A stretch of 64,000 nucleotides of DNA from Halolamina sp. CBA1230 (GTDB lineage Archaea; Halobacteriota; Halobacteria; Halobacteriales; Haloferacaceae): assembly GCF_002025255.2 (NCBI RefSeq), contig NZ_CP054587.1, forward strand, positions 2,728,001-2,792,000. Direction: 5' to 3'. The translations under genes were made by a program, and so were the position numbers. This document shows, in pieces, positions 1-7,978 of this stretch; position 1 is the first letter of the stretch; each line of letters begins with the position of its first letter. The notes below the pieces were generated by a model. The model saw only the letters and a program-made list of their open reading frames with translations, was not told the DNA's origin and did not search any database.

Positions 1-656
1 GTCGTATCGAGTTCGCGAGACTCGAACTCCTCACGGACAACCTCCCAGACGGGCATGGTTCGCTCCGCGACGGCCACGGCGCCGAACAGGCCGACCATCG
101 CCATTCCCATGAAGAACGGCTCGACCGCGTTGTGGTCAGCAGCGCCGACGAGCGTTCGCCGGAGGAACAGGCCGGGAAGGAGCGCAAGGAGGAACACGCC
201 GAACAGGCCGCCGATGCGGTTGCTGAACCGTTTCCCGATGAAGTAGACGGGGACCACGGCGAGGGCACCGAAGACGGCCGGCGAGACGAGGAGGACTTTG
301 GCGATGAGAGTCTCGCTCGGGGAACCGAGGCCGATGATCAGGGCGACGAGGGCGATCAGCTGGTCGTAGAGCGTCCCGAACTGTCCCGCGAACACGCCAA
401 CTGGGAACCCTGTCCAGGGGTCGTACGGCATGACGCCGGGGAAGTTCAGCGTGCTGTACGTGCTCTGTCGCAGGTGGTACCAGGCGTCGTTCCCGGAGAA
501 GTACACCTCGTTGTTTTGGAGGAACCGGGAGTAGCTCTGCATTCGGACCCAGAACATCCACGCCATCGCGAGGAGGAGCGCGGGGACGTGATACCAGTCA
601 GTTGCCGTATGGCGGAGTGACTGGAGTAAGTCGTCATGTTCGCTGCGCGAACTCAT
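1..656 (-). CDS. aglB: Oligosaccharyltransferase AglB, N-terminal part (runs off left edge)
   Basis: This is the 5' part (about 218 codons) of an STT3-family oligosaccharyltransferase, the enzyme that moves the finished glycan from dolichol phosphate to Asn in N-X-S/T sequons on the outer face of the membrane. Reading the minus strand from the ATG at 656 gives a hydrophobic first helix, then the luminal motif SGNDAWYHLRQ, which matches the first acidic metal-binding motif of STT3/AglB. Further membrane segments follow, then AADHNAVEPFF, which matches the second conserved motif. The frame is open to base 1, so the C-terminal WWDYG region is outside the window. Divergent to aglG, as expected for an agl cluster. 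Very likely correct. Confidence 0.9.
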   Translation of the reverse strand, partial: MSSRSEHDDLLQSLRHTATDWYHVPALLLAMAWMFWVRMQSYSRFLQNNEVYFSGNDAWYHLRQSTYSTLNFPGVMPYDPWTGFPVGVFAGQFGTLYDQLIALVALIIGLGSPSETLIAKVLLVSPAVFGALAVVPVYFIGKRFSNRIGGLFGVFLLALLPGLFLRRTLVGAADHNAVEPFFMGMAMVGLFGAVAVAERTMPVWEVVREEFESRELDT

Positions 657-814
657 TGGCGTGAATCGTAGCAAAAAGGGGATAAGGTTTGTGTATCGCT
701 CTGAGCGAGGCGTCGTCGTCGGTGAGTCCTCGGGTGCAGGGAGCGAGCCCGTCCGATATCGCTGCGATGGAGGAGTCGAACGCTTTTTGCGGGTGTCACG
801 AGTAGCCGCCGCCA

Positions 815-1753
815 ATGAAGGTCTCCGTCGTCATCTGCACGTACTCGATGGATCGGTACGAGGTGTTCTGCGACGCGGTCGACAGTGTGCTCGAGCAGAC
901 GTACGAGCCGGTCGAGATCGTGCTGGTCGTCGACGGTAACGAAACCGTGTTCGAACGCGTGCGCGAGGCGTACGGGGGTATCGAGAACGTCGTCTGCCAC
1001 AACAACGACGAGAACCGCGGGATTTCCTACAGTCGGACGAAGGGCGCGGAGCTCGCGTCGGGGGAGATCGTCGCGTTCATCGACGACGACGCCGCCGCCG
1101 AACCGGACTGGGTGGAACAGCTGGTCGAGGTGTACGAGGAGACGGACGCCATCGCCGTCGGCGGCGACGTGAGGCCCAACTGGCAGACCGAGAAACCGGA
1201 GTTCTTCCCGGAGGAGTTCTACTGGCTCGTTGGCTGTGTGGAACCGGGGTTCGCAGAAGACGGCGAGGAGGTCCGGAACACGTACGGCTCGAACATCTCC
1301 TACCGGCGCGAGAACTTTCTGGAGGTCGGCGGCTACGACCCGAACACGGGGCGGAAGGGGGACAAACATCTGCAGGCCCACGAAGCACCCGTGGGAGTCC
1401 GACTGCTCGAGGAGTACGGGCGGGGGATGGTGTTCACCGAGGACGCGGTGGTCAATCACACGCTGTTCGACTACCGCGGGGAGTTCGACTGGCTGGTGTC
1501 GCGCTCGTTCTGGCAGGGGTACTCCAAACGCGTGATGGATCTGCTGTATCCGGACGCGCCCGACGACAAGAGCGCGTATCTGGAGCAGTTGATGACGGAG
1601 CGCGTTCCGGGGCGGCTGAAGGGGCTGGTGCGGTCGCCGTCGGCGGCGGCGGTGAAGCAGTTGCTCGCGATCTTCGTGTTCACTGGTGCGGTGGGGCTGG
1701 GGTATCTGTACGCGATCCTGACGCCGGACGTGGTGGAGAAGGCTAACTCGTAG
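815..1753 (+). CDS. aglG: GT2 glycosyltransferase, AglG-like
   Basis: 312-residue family-2 glycosyltransferase. The N-terminus MKVSVVICTYSMDRYEVFCD and the nucleotide-sugar/metal motif FIDDDAAAEPDW (about residues 88-99) are typical of the GT-A fold. A hydrophobic segment near the C-terminus (LLAIFVFTGAVGLGYLYAIL) anchors it to the cytoplasmic side of the membrane. In Haloferax volcanii AglG transfers glucuronic acid as the second sugar of the S-layer pentasaccharide, and this protein resembles AglG by memory of that family; the exact sugar is inferred. It is divergent from aglB and its 3' end overlaps the convergent glycosyltransferase gene by 11 bases. AglI-like activity cannot be excluded. 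Confidence 0.8.
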   Translation: MKVSVVICTYSMDRYEVFCDAVDSVLEQTYEPVEIVLVVDGNETVFERVREAYGGIENVVCHNNDENRGISYSRTKGAELASGEIVAFIDDDAAAEPDWVEQLVEVYEETDAIAVGGDVRPNWQTEKPEFFPEEFYWLVGCVEPGFAEDGEEVRNTYGSNISYRRENFLEVGGYDPNTGRKGDKHLQAHEAPVGVRLLEEYGRGMVFTEDAVVNHTLFDYRGEFDWLVSRSFWQGYSKRVMDLLYPDAPDDKSAYLEQLMTERVPGRLKGLVRSPSAAAVKQLLAIFVFTGAVGLGYLYAILTPDVVEKANS

Positions 1754-2648
1754 GCGCCGGGACGTCGTCGCGTTTCTCGCCGAGGAGGAACTCGTAGTAG
1801 TAGCCCAGGCCACGGCAGGCGAGCATGGCGATCGAGAGGAACACGAACGCCAGGCGAGTGAAGGTGGAGTCGGGGTCGTTTTCGTCGCCGTCGCCGATGT
1901 CGTCCCCACTGGGCGTCGGTGGAATACCGGGATTGCCGAATCGGTCCGGGTAGTAGCGCTGTTTCTGACAGAACCCTCGGCCGACACGGAAGTTCTTCTT
2001 CGCCAGCGCGTCGAAGCTGGTGCGCGCGGGATGGTAGACGACAGCGTCCTCGGCGTACCCCTGTTCGTACCCGGCTTCGTGGACGCGCTCGCCGAACTCC
2101 CGGTCGCCGCTGGAGATGAGTCGGCTGTCGAAGGTGCCCACGTCCTCGAACACCTCGCGGCGCACGAGCAGCGCGCACGTGGGCGCGTAGTGTTCGTTCT
2201 CGAGGTACTGCTTCACGGGGAACCCAGTGCGGGCGTTGAACCGACCGACGAGCGTGTCCTCGGGGAGCGTGAGTTCGACGTTGCAGCCGAGGTAGTCGGC
2301 GTTCTGTTCGTCCATCGCCTGGAGGGCGGTTTCGAGCCAGTCGTCGTCGACAGTCTCGTCGGCGTCGATGAAGGCGAGCACGTCGCCGTCGGCGTGTTGG
2401 ATACCTTTGTTGCGGGCGGCGTAGGAACCCTGGATCTCGTCCTCAACGAGGAGGTGAACGTTTTCGTGGTCTTGAGTGTAGTTGCGGATTACGTCGCGGG
2501 TGTCGTCGGTGGAGCCGTTGTCGACGACGAGGATTTCGAGAGTTGCAGGTTGCGTTACCGATTGGGTGATGGAGTCAAGTGTGTCCGAAACCCCAGCAGG
2601 ATCGTTGTACACCGGAATGACCACGGAGACATTGGACTCTCGGGTCAC
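1743..2648 (-). CDS. GT2 glycosyltransferase, AglE-like (paralog 1)
   Basis: 301-residue family-2 glycosyltransferase: SVVIPVYNDPAG at the N-terminus, AARNKGIQHADGDVLAFIDAD as the donor-binding region (split here by family convention at about residues 78-98), DYLGCNVE, APTCALLVRREV and the C-terminal VVYHPARTSFDALAKK. A hydrophobic segment near residues 265-280 (LAFVFLSIAMLACRGLGYYY) suggests membrane anchoring. AglE of Haloferax adds the fourth sugar of the N-glycan; this is the closest recognisable type. It is the last gene of a four-gene minus operon and its ATG overlaps the stop of the FkbM gene (ATGA), so the two are probably translationally coupled. Substrate unknown. Confidence 0.75.
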   Translation of the reverse strand: MTRESNVSVVIPVYNDPAGVSDTLDSITQSVTQPATLEILVVDNGSTDDTRDVIRNYTQDHENVHLLVEDEIQGSYAARNKGIQHADGDVLAFIDADETVDDDWLETALQAMDEQNADYLGCNVELTLPEDTLVGRFNARTGFPVKQYLENEHYAPTCALLVRREVFEDVGTFDSRLISSGDREFGERVHEAGYEQGYAEDAVVYHPARTSFDALAKKNFRVGRGFCQKQRYYPDRFGNPGIPPTPSGDDIGDGDENDPDSTFTRLAFVFLSIAMLACRGLGYYYEFLLGEKRDDVPAPTS

Positions 2649-3463
2649 TCGTCTGTTCGCGTTGCGAGTAAGTGAACTTCGTCGTTACGCTGTCGAAGGA
2701 CCTCCACTGAGAGCCCTCCAGACTCCAACACATCGGTCACCTCGGATTGTTCAACGTGGCTGGGATGTACCTCCACTAGAACGATCCTCGCGTTTCGGAG
2801 TCCATTGTCGAACCCTTCGAGTACATCGAGTTCTCCCCCTTCGACGTCGATTTTCATCACGTCCGGAAGGGGAAGGGACTCCTCTCGGGCCAGTTCGTCG
2901 CCCGGAACGACATTCACGTCGATGGATTCGGAACTTGTGGAGGTGTTCTGAAGTGAGAATGTACCGACCCCGGCAACGCTTTGATCCGACTCCGGGGGCG
3001 CTAAGCTGGCCTTCTCTCGGTGCTCACCGAGAGCGTATTTCACGATGGTAGCATCGATACCGTTCAGCTGGCAGTTTTTCTGTGCTCGTCGAGCGTTGTC
3101 AGGAAACGGTTCGACTGCGATAGTTCGCTCCACCTTCTGTCCGACGTAGCACGAATAAGTGCCGATGTTCGCGCCAATGTCCCAGAAAACGTCGTCCGGA
3201 CGGACCCGTTCCAGAAGGCACTCGATCACGAAATCCTCGTCTTGGTAGTCGGTGACTCGTAAGAATTCACGGAAAGAATCCACGTTGAACGAGGACTCTA
3301 TCTCCCCGACTGATCTCTTGACTGTTCCGGAGTTGAGCCGGTAACGGAGTTGAAGGAGTCGCCATTCCAGATGATCTGTGATAGAGGAAAATACGGAATT
3401 TGCCATTCTTCTTGTAAAGGGCGGCTCGTACCGTTCTAAGTTTTCCGAATCCAGAAACCGCAC
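2645..3463 (-). CDS. FkbM-family SAM-dependent methyltransferase
   Basis: 272 residues. The SAM-binding motif VFWDIGANIGTYSCYVG lies near residues 92-108, AVEPFPDNARRAQKNCQLNG (about 115-134) is the acidic strand after it, and MKIDVEGGELDVLEGF (about 203-218) is the FkbM signature. FkbM proteins O-methylate sugars or polyketides. Here, between two glycosyltransferases in an agl operon, methylation of a glycan hydroxyl or carboxylate is the likely role. It may stand in for AglP, the hexuronic-acid methyltransferase of Haloferax, which I do not see in the window. The gene is AT-richer than aglF or aglM. Start ATG 3463 lies 3 bases after the stop of the upstream glycosyltransferase gene. Confidence 0.85.
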   Translation of the reverse strand: MRFLDSENLERYEPPFTRRMANSVFSSITDHLEWRLLQLRYRLNSGTVKRSVGEIESSFNVDSFREFLRVTDYQDEDFVIECLLERVRPDDVFWDIGANIGTYSCYVGQKVERTIAVEPFPDNARRAQKNCQLNGIDATIVKYALGEHREKASLAPPESDQSVAGVGTFSLQNTSTSSESIDVNVVPGDELAREESLPLPDVMKIDVEGGELDVLEGFDNGLRNARIVLVEVHPSHVEQSEVTDVLESGGLSVEVLRQRNDEVHLLATRTDE

Positions 3464-3466
3464 CGA

Positions 3467-4333
3467 CTACCTCAAGATGTGACGGAAATAAATCCTTACC
3501 GAGCGTAGTGTCTGGATCACCTTCAGAAGATAGGAGATCAAATAGATCCCCAGAGGAAGCTGACTGCTCTGGGTCCTGTTCTTGACTCTTTCAGGAGAGG
3601 GAGGTAGTAAGCGAAGTGGGGATACCGGATGCATGGCGAGGCTGTGTCGCTTCCAGAGTTGCACCTGCCCCTCACCGATTCGGTCAGCCTTCTTCATCAA
3701 GGAAACAAGGGAAGTGCGAGCAGGGTGCTCTACGACTATATCAGGTGCGTAGTCGAGAGTAAAGCCACGATCGCTGACCCTCTTCCCGAATTCCTTGTCA
3801 CCACCAGAAACCAGCGTTTCGTCGAATTGTCCGACCTGCTTGATCACCTCCCGACGCACCGCCAGCGCACACGTGGGAGCGAATCGTTTGGTCTCCAGAT
3901 AGTGTTGCACCGGAAGTCCCATCGCAACATCGTATCGTGCCCAGATCGAGTCCTCGCCGTTGGGAACATACATTTCGACGTTGCAACCGAGGTAGTCTAC
4001 ACTTGAACTCCGGAACTTTTCGGAGATATCCGCTACCCAGCGTTCACCCACCGTGACATCTGCATCGATGAACGCAAGAACCTCCCCAGACGCATGTTGG
4101 ATTCCGGTATTCCGAGCGGCGTACGAACTCTGGATATCCGTTTCGGAGTGGCCAAACACGAGATCGGGGTATCCCTCTTCGAACTCTCTAATCACATCTG
4201 GTGTCGAATCCGTCGAGTCGTTGTCGACGACGATGATCTCGTACTCGGGATGGCTGGATTGTTCCGTCAACGAACGTAGTGTCTCTTTGATCCCTTCCGG
4301 GTCATTGAACACGGGAATTATCACAGATATCAT
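3467..4333 (-). CDS. GT2 glycosyltransferase, AglE-like (paralog 2)
   Basis: 288 residues from ATG 4333; a GTG at 4342 would add three residues but MISVIIPVFNDPEG is the usual family start. It shares with paralog 1 the blocks AARNTGIQHASGEVLAFIDAD (one residue longer than the cited core), DYLGCNVE, FAPTCALAVRREV, GGDKEFGKRV and VVEHPARTS, so the two arose by duplication. The C-terminus (LPLGIYLISYLLKVIQTL) is moderately hydrophobic. It lies 46 bases after the PLP enzyme gene and directly before the FkbM gene in one transcription unit. AT-rich third positions set it apart from aglG. Sugar donor and acceptor are unknown; a branch or terminal sugar of the N-glycan is likely. Confidence 0.75.
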   Translation of the reverse strand: MISVIIPVFNDPEGIKETLRSLTEQSSHPEYEIIVVDNDSTDSTPDVIREFEEGYPDLVFGHSETDIQSSYAARNTGIQHASGEVLAFIDADVTVGERWVADISEKFRSSSVDYLGCNVEMYVPNGEDSIWARYDVAMGLPVQHYLETKRFAPTCALAVRREVIKQVGQFDETLVSGGDKEFGKRVSDRGFTLDYAPDIVVEHPARTSLVSLMKKADRIGEGQVQLWKRHSLAMHPVSPLRLLPPSPERVKNRTQSSQLPLGIYLISYLLKVIQTLRSVRIYFRHILR

Positions 4334-4379
4334 GATGACCACGGAATGTCAGGGTTCATCCCATCGACACCAGAACAGG

Positions 4380-5411
4380 CTAATTCGTGAAGATATCGAA
4401 ATACTGCTCGCCGCCGTCACAGGCGATCAGCACGACATGAGCGTCCTCGTCGTCCTCGGCGATGTCACGAGCGACTTTCAGCGCGGCGCTGCTGGACGTG
4501 CCGATCAGGAGACCGTGTTCGGTCGCGGCAGTTCGAGCGAACGAGACTGCAGTTTCGTCGTCCACAGACTCGACGCGATCGATGTAGTCGAACCACATCG
4601 TCGGTGTCTCACCGCTCTTTCCAAGTCCCTCGATTCGAGTGCTGTACTCGACCGGCTCGTCGCCGTAGAAGGCAGAACTAATGTTCGATTTCTCGGCGTC
4701 GACGCCGACGATTTCGACGGACGGGTCCTGCTCCTTGATGTGTTTCCCGATCCCCGACAGTGTTCCACCGGTCCCCATCGGACAGACGACGTGAGTCAGT
4801 TCGTCGGTCTGGTCCCAGAGCTCCGGGCCGGTCCACTTCTCGTGCACCTGCGGGTTCAGTTGGTTCTGGTACTGGTTCAGGAAGATGCCACCACGCTCGT
4901 CGGCAATAGCTCGGGCGCGGTTCCGATAGTGGTCCTCGTGATCGGAGTCAACGTCGGGGCAGGTGACGAGGTCGGCACCAAGGGACTCGACGTATCCCAT
5001 CTTTTGCCCGCTCGTCGTCTCGGGAGTGGTGATCACGCTCTCGTATCCGAGCCTGTTGGCAGCGAGAGCAACTCCCCCGGCGGTGTTACCGGACGACGCC
5101 TCGACGACGAGGTCGTCCTCGGATAGCTTCCCGGATCGTTGCATCTCCAGAATCATGCCGACAGCAATCCGGTCTTTCATTGATCCGGTGGGGTTCTCTT
5201 TTTCGAGTTTGACTCTGAGGTCGCCGGCGAGCGGTTCCGGATACTCGATCAGTGACGTGCCCCCAATGAGGGAGAGGATAGGGTCTTCGATGTTGTACGG
5301 TAGCATACTGTGTTTCTGTCGTCTCTTATCGCGGTGTTGTTGCATCGCCTTCGCCGTGATCATGCAGCCTCCGCCGTCGGCAATATCGTCGAACGGATTC
5401 TCCTCCCCCAT
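4380..5411 (-). CDS. PLP-dependent cysteine synthase-family enzyme
   Basis: 343 residues from ATG 5411. Fold-type II PLP enzyme: ENPTGSMKDR carries the Schiff-base lysine (about K79), EASSGNTAGG (about 105-114) is the substrate loop, GTGGTLSGIGKHIKE binds the phosphate, and GTSSSAALKVARD follows. This is the layout of O-acetylserine sulfhydrylase, cystathionine beta-synthase and SbnA-type enzymes, which do beta-replacement on an activated serine. The first 35 residues (with HRDKRRQKH) are an unusual basic extension. It leads an operon with two glycosyltransferases and a methyltransferase, which argues against housekeeping cysteine synthesis and for making a glycan precursor amino acid (cysteine, diaminopropionate or similar). 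The product is inferred, not proven. Confidence 0.8.
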   Translation of the reverse strand: MGEENPFDDIADGGGCMITAKAMQQHRDKRRQKHSMLPYNIEDPILSLIGGTSLIEYPEPLAGDLRVKLEKENPTGSMKDRIAVGMILEMQRSGKLSEDDLVVEASSGNTAGGVALAANRLGYESVITTPETTSGQKMGYVESLGADLVTCPDVDSDHEDHYRNRARAIADERGGIFLNQYQNQLNPQVHEKWTGPELWDQTDELTHVVCPMGTGGTLSGIGKHIKEQDPSVEIVGVDAEKSNISSAFYGDEPVEYSTRIEGLGKSGETPTMWFDYIDRVESVDDETAVSFARTAATEHGLLIGTSSSAALKVARDIAEDDEDAHVVLIACDGGEQYFDIFTN

Positions 5412-5496
5412 TATTTGCTGGAACGCAAAGCCGGTTGTTAAACTGATTGGTTTTTTACCCGTCGAAGCGAACGAGTGGCACAAGCCTTCGACTAAG

Positions 5497-7122
5497 ATGA
5501 AATCTAAAATCGAGTTGTCCGATGAGATCTGGTCCGAGCGCGAGAACGTGTTCGTTCGCGGTCACGCTTTCCACGAGGACGAATACATGGAAGCTGCCGA
5601 AATCAGTGAGTTGGTCCGGGAAACTGAGGGAGTGAGCGGACTGGCTTCCCTCCTCAAGGATTTCAACGGCTTCTACTCTATCGTCGTGGACCGAGACGAG
5701 CAAACCCTCATCGCCTCGGATCGGATGCGCACTGGGCCGGTGTTCTACGCCTCGACGGAGAACGATTTTCTGATCACCGATGACTGCGGCTGGATACTCG
5801 AGCGAACGACAGAGAATCACCGATCCGACCTCTCTGAGATTGAATACGAAAGAAGTCGTATTGTAACGGGCCCGAATACGCTGTATCAGGAGATCGACCA
5901 ACTCCAATCCGGAGAGATAGTCGTCCTCGACAAGACAGAGAACGAAATCGAACGTCGTCGACACCACGTCCACACCACCTCAAACGAGGAGTACGATCCC
6001 GAGGAACTCGGAGAGGAGTTCATCGACGTGCTCGACAACGTATTCGACCGAGTGATTCGTGCCGCTCAGGGGAGACAGATCGTTGTCCCACTCAGTGGCG
6101 GCTACGACTCACGCTTGATCGCGCTGATGCTGAAACGATCGGGCTACGAGAACGTCATGACGTACTCGGATAAGTCGAGTGGGTCGAAAAACGCCGAAGT
6201 CGCTAAGAAGGTAGCTGAGAACTTGGATCTACCATGGTCAACCGTAGATATCACCCACTCTGACTGGCGGTCGTTCTACAATTCAGAGAGATGGGGTGAA
6301 TACTTCGACAAGGCTGGGTACCTCGGCAGCTTGCCGATCCCTACTCATATATTCACTCTAGAGAAACTCATCGAAGAAGGCGAAATTACCCGAGACGCCA
6401 TAGTTCTCCCTGGTCATTCCGCTCTGGATACTATGAAGGCGACTCCAGAGAGATTGGAGGGAAAGAGCGACATTGACCTCGGGGAACTGACTTCTCTGAT
6501 CGTCGATCAGCACTTCAAGTACAACACCCACATACAGATACCACAACGAAGACTGGCTAATCGAGTCGCCGGATCGATCGGAATGGACACACCCGATGAA
6601 CCCGAATCGGCTGTAGAAGCGTTCGAACGGTGGCGTTTGAAGGAGCGCAGGACGAAACTGATCGTGAACGGGAATCGCCCGTTTGATTTTGTCGGTTTGG
6701 ACTGCTGGATACCCCTGGAGGACGAGGAGCTGTATCAATTTTGGCGAAACGTGCCGATGGAACAGAAGAGACACAGATCGTTCTACGAACAGTACATTAC
6801 TGATATATATACACGAACGGCTGGCATAAATCCGGAAGAGGCGGACGAGATCGCAGACACTACTCTGAAGACGAAGATAGCGGATGTGATCCGCGAATAC
6901 CCAATTTGGCCACTGGTCAAGAATGGCTACGAACACTGGGAAGAGAGTCGTCTACGACGTGAAATATCCAAACGTTTTGAGGTGCATGAGAGGTACCGAA
7001 GTGACCCCCGGTTAGGAATACTGACCGAAAAACAGTTCAAAAATCTATACAACGGTCAGAACTACCAATTCTATCCTCTACTGGCCCGGATGACAACCGG
7101 GAATATATCAACAGGGGAATAG
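5497..7122 (+). CDS. Asparagine synthetase-like ligase with inactive glutaminase domain
   Basis: 541 residues. The C-terminal half is an Asn-synthetase ATP-pyrophosphatase domain with the PP-loop SGGYDS at residues 200-205. The N-terminal 150 residues resemble a class-II glutamine amidotransferase domain (DFNGFYSIVVDRDEQTLIASD, one stretch before it ends; VFYASTENDFLITDD) but the protein starts MKSK. The catalytic Cys that must follow the initiator Met in working glutaminases is therefore absent. Such glutaminase-dead proteins (beta-lactam synthetase, lasso-peptide cyclase types) activate a carboxylate as an acyl-adenylate and join it to another amine. Divergent from the PLP enzyme across an 85-base intergenic gap. 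Inferred role: amide formation on a glycan uronic acid. AT-rich. Confidence 0.75.
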   Translation: MKSKIELSDEIWSERENVFVRGHAFHEDEYMEAAEISELVRETEGVSGLASLLKDFNGFYSIVVDRDEQTLIASDRMRTGPVFYASTENDFLITDDCGWILERTTENHRSDLSEIEYERSRIVTGPNTLYQEIDQLQSGEIVVLDKTENEIERRRHHVHTTSNEEYDPEELGEEFIDVLDNVFDRVIRAAQGRQIVVPLSGGYDSRLIALMLKRSGYENVMTYSDKSSGSKNAEVAKKVAENLDLPWSTVDITHSDWRSFYNSERWGEYFDKAGYLGSLPIPTHIFTLEKLIEEGEITRDAIVLPGHSALDTMKATPERLEGKSDIDLGELTSLIVDQHFKYNTHIQIPQRRLANRVAGSIGMDTPDEPESAVEAFERWRLKERRTKLIVNGNRPFDFVGLDCWIPLEDEELYQFWRNVPMEQKRHRSFYEQYITDIYTRTAGINPEEADEIADTTLKTKIADVIREYPIWPLVKNGYEHWEESRLRREISKRFEVHERYRSDPRLGILTEKQFKNLYNGQNYQFYPLLARMTTGNISTGE

Positions 7123-7168
7123 CTGCTCTCTGGCAAAATGGAGTCAATAGCAACAACCGTGCGGCTAT

Positions 7169-7885
7169 CTACGCCTCAGCCTGCAATCGCTCCTCCGCCT
7201 CGTCCCGATCCTCCGGATATCCAACGTCGATCCGCCACCCTTCCATCGGGATCGCGTCGATGGTTCGCCCACTCTTGATCAGCAGGTCGATCGCGTCCGA
7301 CAGTTCGTACTCGTCACGATCCGACGGTTGGACCAGCTTACACGCGTGGAAGATCGCCGGTGAGAACGTGTAGAACCCAGTCATCACCAAATTGCTCGGC
7401 GGATCGTCGGGCTTCTCTACAACCTCCTGAATCTCGCCGTAGTCGTTCGTGTCACAGACGCCGTAGCGACTCGCCTCCTCGTACGGGACTTCTTCGACCA
7501 AGAACGCGGCATCAGCCCGATCTTCCTGCTGCCGACTGACCACGTCCTCCAGGTTCGCCTGGAAGATGTTGTCGCCGAGCATCAGCATGAAGTCCTCGTC
7601 GACGTGCTCCTCCGCCTTTAGGAGCGCGTGTGCCAGCCCCTTCTGCTCACGCTGGTGAGCGTACGTGATCGGCACCCCCTCGAACTCGTCGCCGAAGTGG
7701 CTGATGATGTTCTGTTTCTTGTAGCCGACGATGACCACGAGCTTCTCGGCGCCGAGCTCCACCAGCTGCTCGAAGCAGTGCGTGAGGATCGGCTTGCCGG
7801 CGACTTCGACCATCCCTTTGGGTTTATCCTCGGTCAGCGGGCGGAGGCGCGTCCCCTCACCAGCCGCGAGAACCACAGCCTGCAT
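7169..7885 (-). CDS. aglF: UTP-glucose-1-phosphate uridylyltransferase AglF-like
   Basis: 238-residue nucleotidyltransferase. The N-terminal signature VVLAAGEGTRLRPLTEDKPK binds the nucleotide. MLGDNIF carries the metal-binding aspartate, EVVEKPDDPPSN is the usual EKP motif, and GWRIDVGYPEDRDEA is the C-terminal product-site motif. AglF of Haloferax makes UDP-glucose, which AglM then oxidises to UDP-glucuronate; aglM is nearby on the plus strand. No left-handed beta-helix domain follows, so it is the short form. A TATA-like box about 25 bases before the ATG suggests a leaderless transcript. A dTTP-specific RmlA function is the main alternative. Confidence 0.85.
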   Translation of the reverse strand: MQAVVLAAGEGTRLRPLTEDKPKGMVEVAGKPILTHCFEQLVELGAEKLVVIVGYKKQNIISHFGDEFEGVPITYAHQREQKGLAHALLKAEEHVDEDFMLMLGDNIFQANLEDVVSRQQEDRADAAFLVEEVPYEEASRYGVCDTNDYGEIQEVVEKPDDPPSNLVMTGFYTFSPAIFHACKLVQPSDRDEYELSDAIDLLIKSGRTIDAIPMEGWRIDVGYPEDRDEAEERLQAEA

Positions 7886-7906
7886 GACTTCGGATAGCTT
7901 TGCGAC

Positions 7907-7914
7907 ATTTAAAT
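7907..7914 (-). promoter_or_regulatory. TATA-like promoter element of aglF
   Basis: The palindromic AT-rich octamer ATTTAAAT lies about 25 bases upstream of the aglF ATG in otherwise GC-rich DNA. That spacing puts the transcript start at or just before the ATG, the usual leaderless arrangement in haloarchaea. Confidence 0.6.
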
Positions 7915-7978
7915 AGCTTTAGCATGGCATTCAGACGACCGAACGACCGTACCTCGACACTACGAATCGATCCCGGAG

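Noticed and set aside
4334-4342. GTG 4342 as start of the second AglE-like gene
   Set aside because: Adds only MVI before MISVIIPV, the normal family start; ATG 4333 fits better.
4380-5411. Housekeeping cysteine synthase
   Set aside because: The operon contains glycosyltransferases and a methyltransferase and there is no serine acetyltransferase gene nearby; the basic N-terminal extension is atypical. Still not excluded.
5497-7122. Housekeeping glutamine-dependent asparagine synthetase
   Set aside because: No cysteine follows the initiator methionine (the protein begins MKSK), so glutamine hydrolysis should be impossible; the gene lies in a glycosylation cluster.
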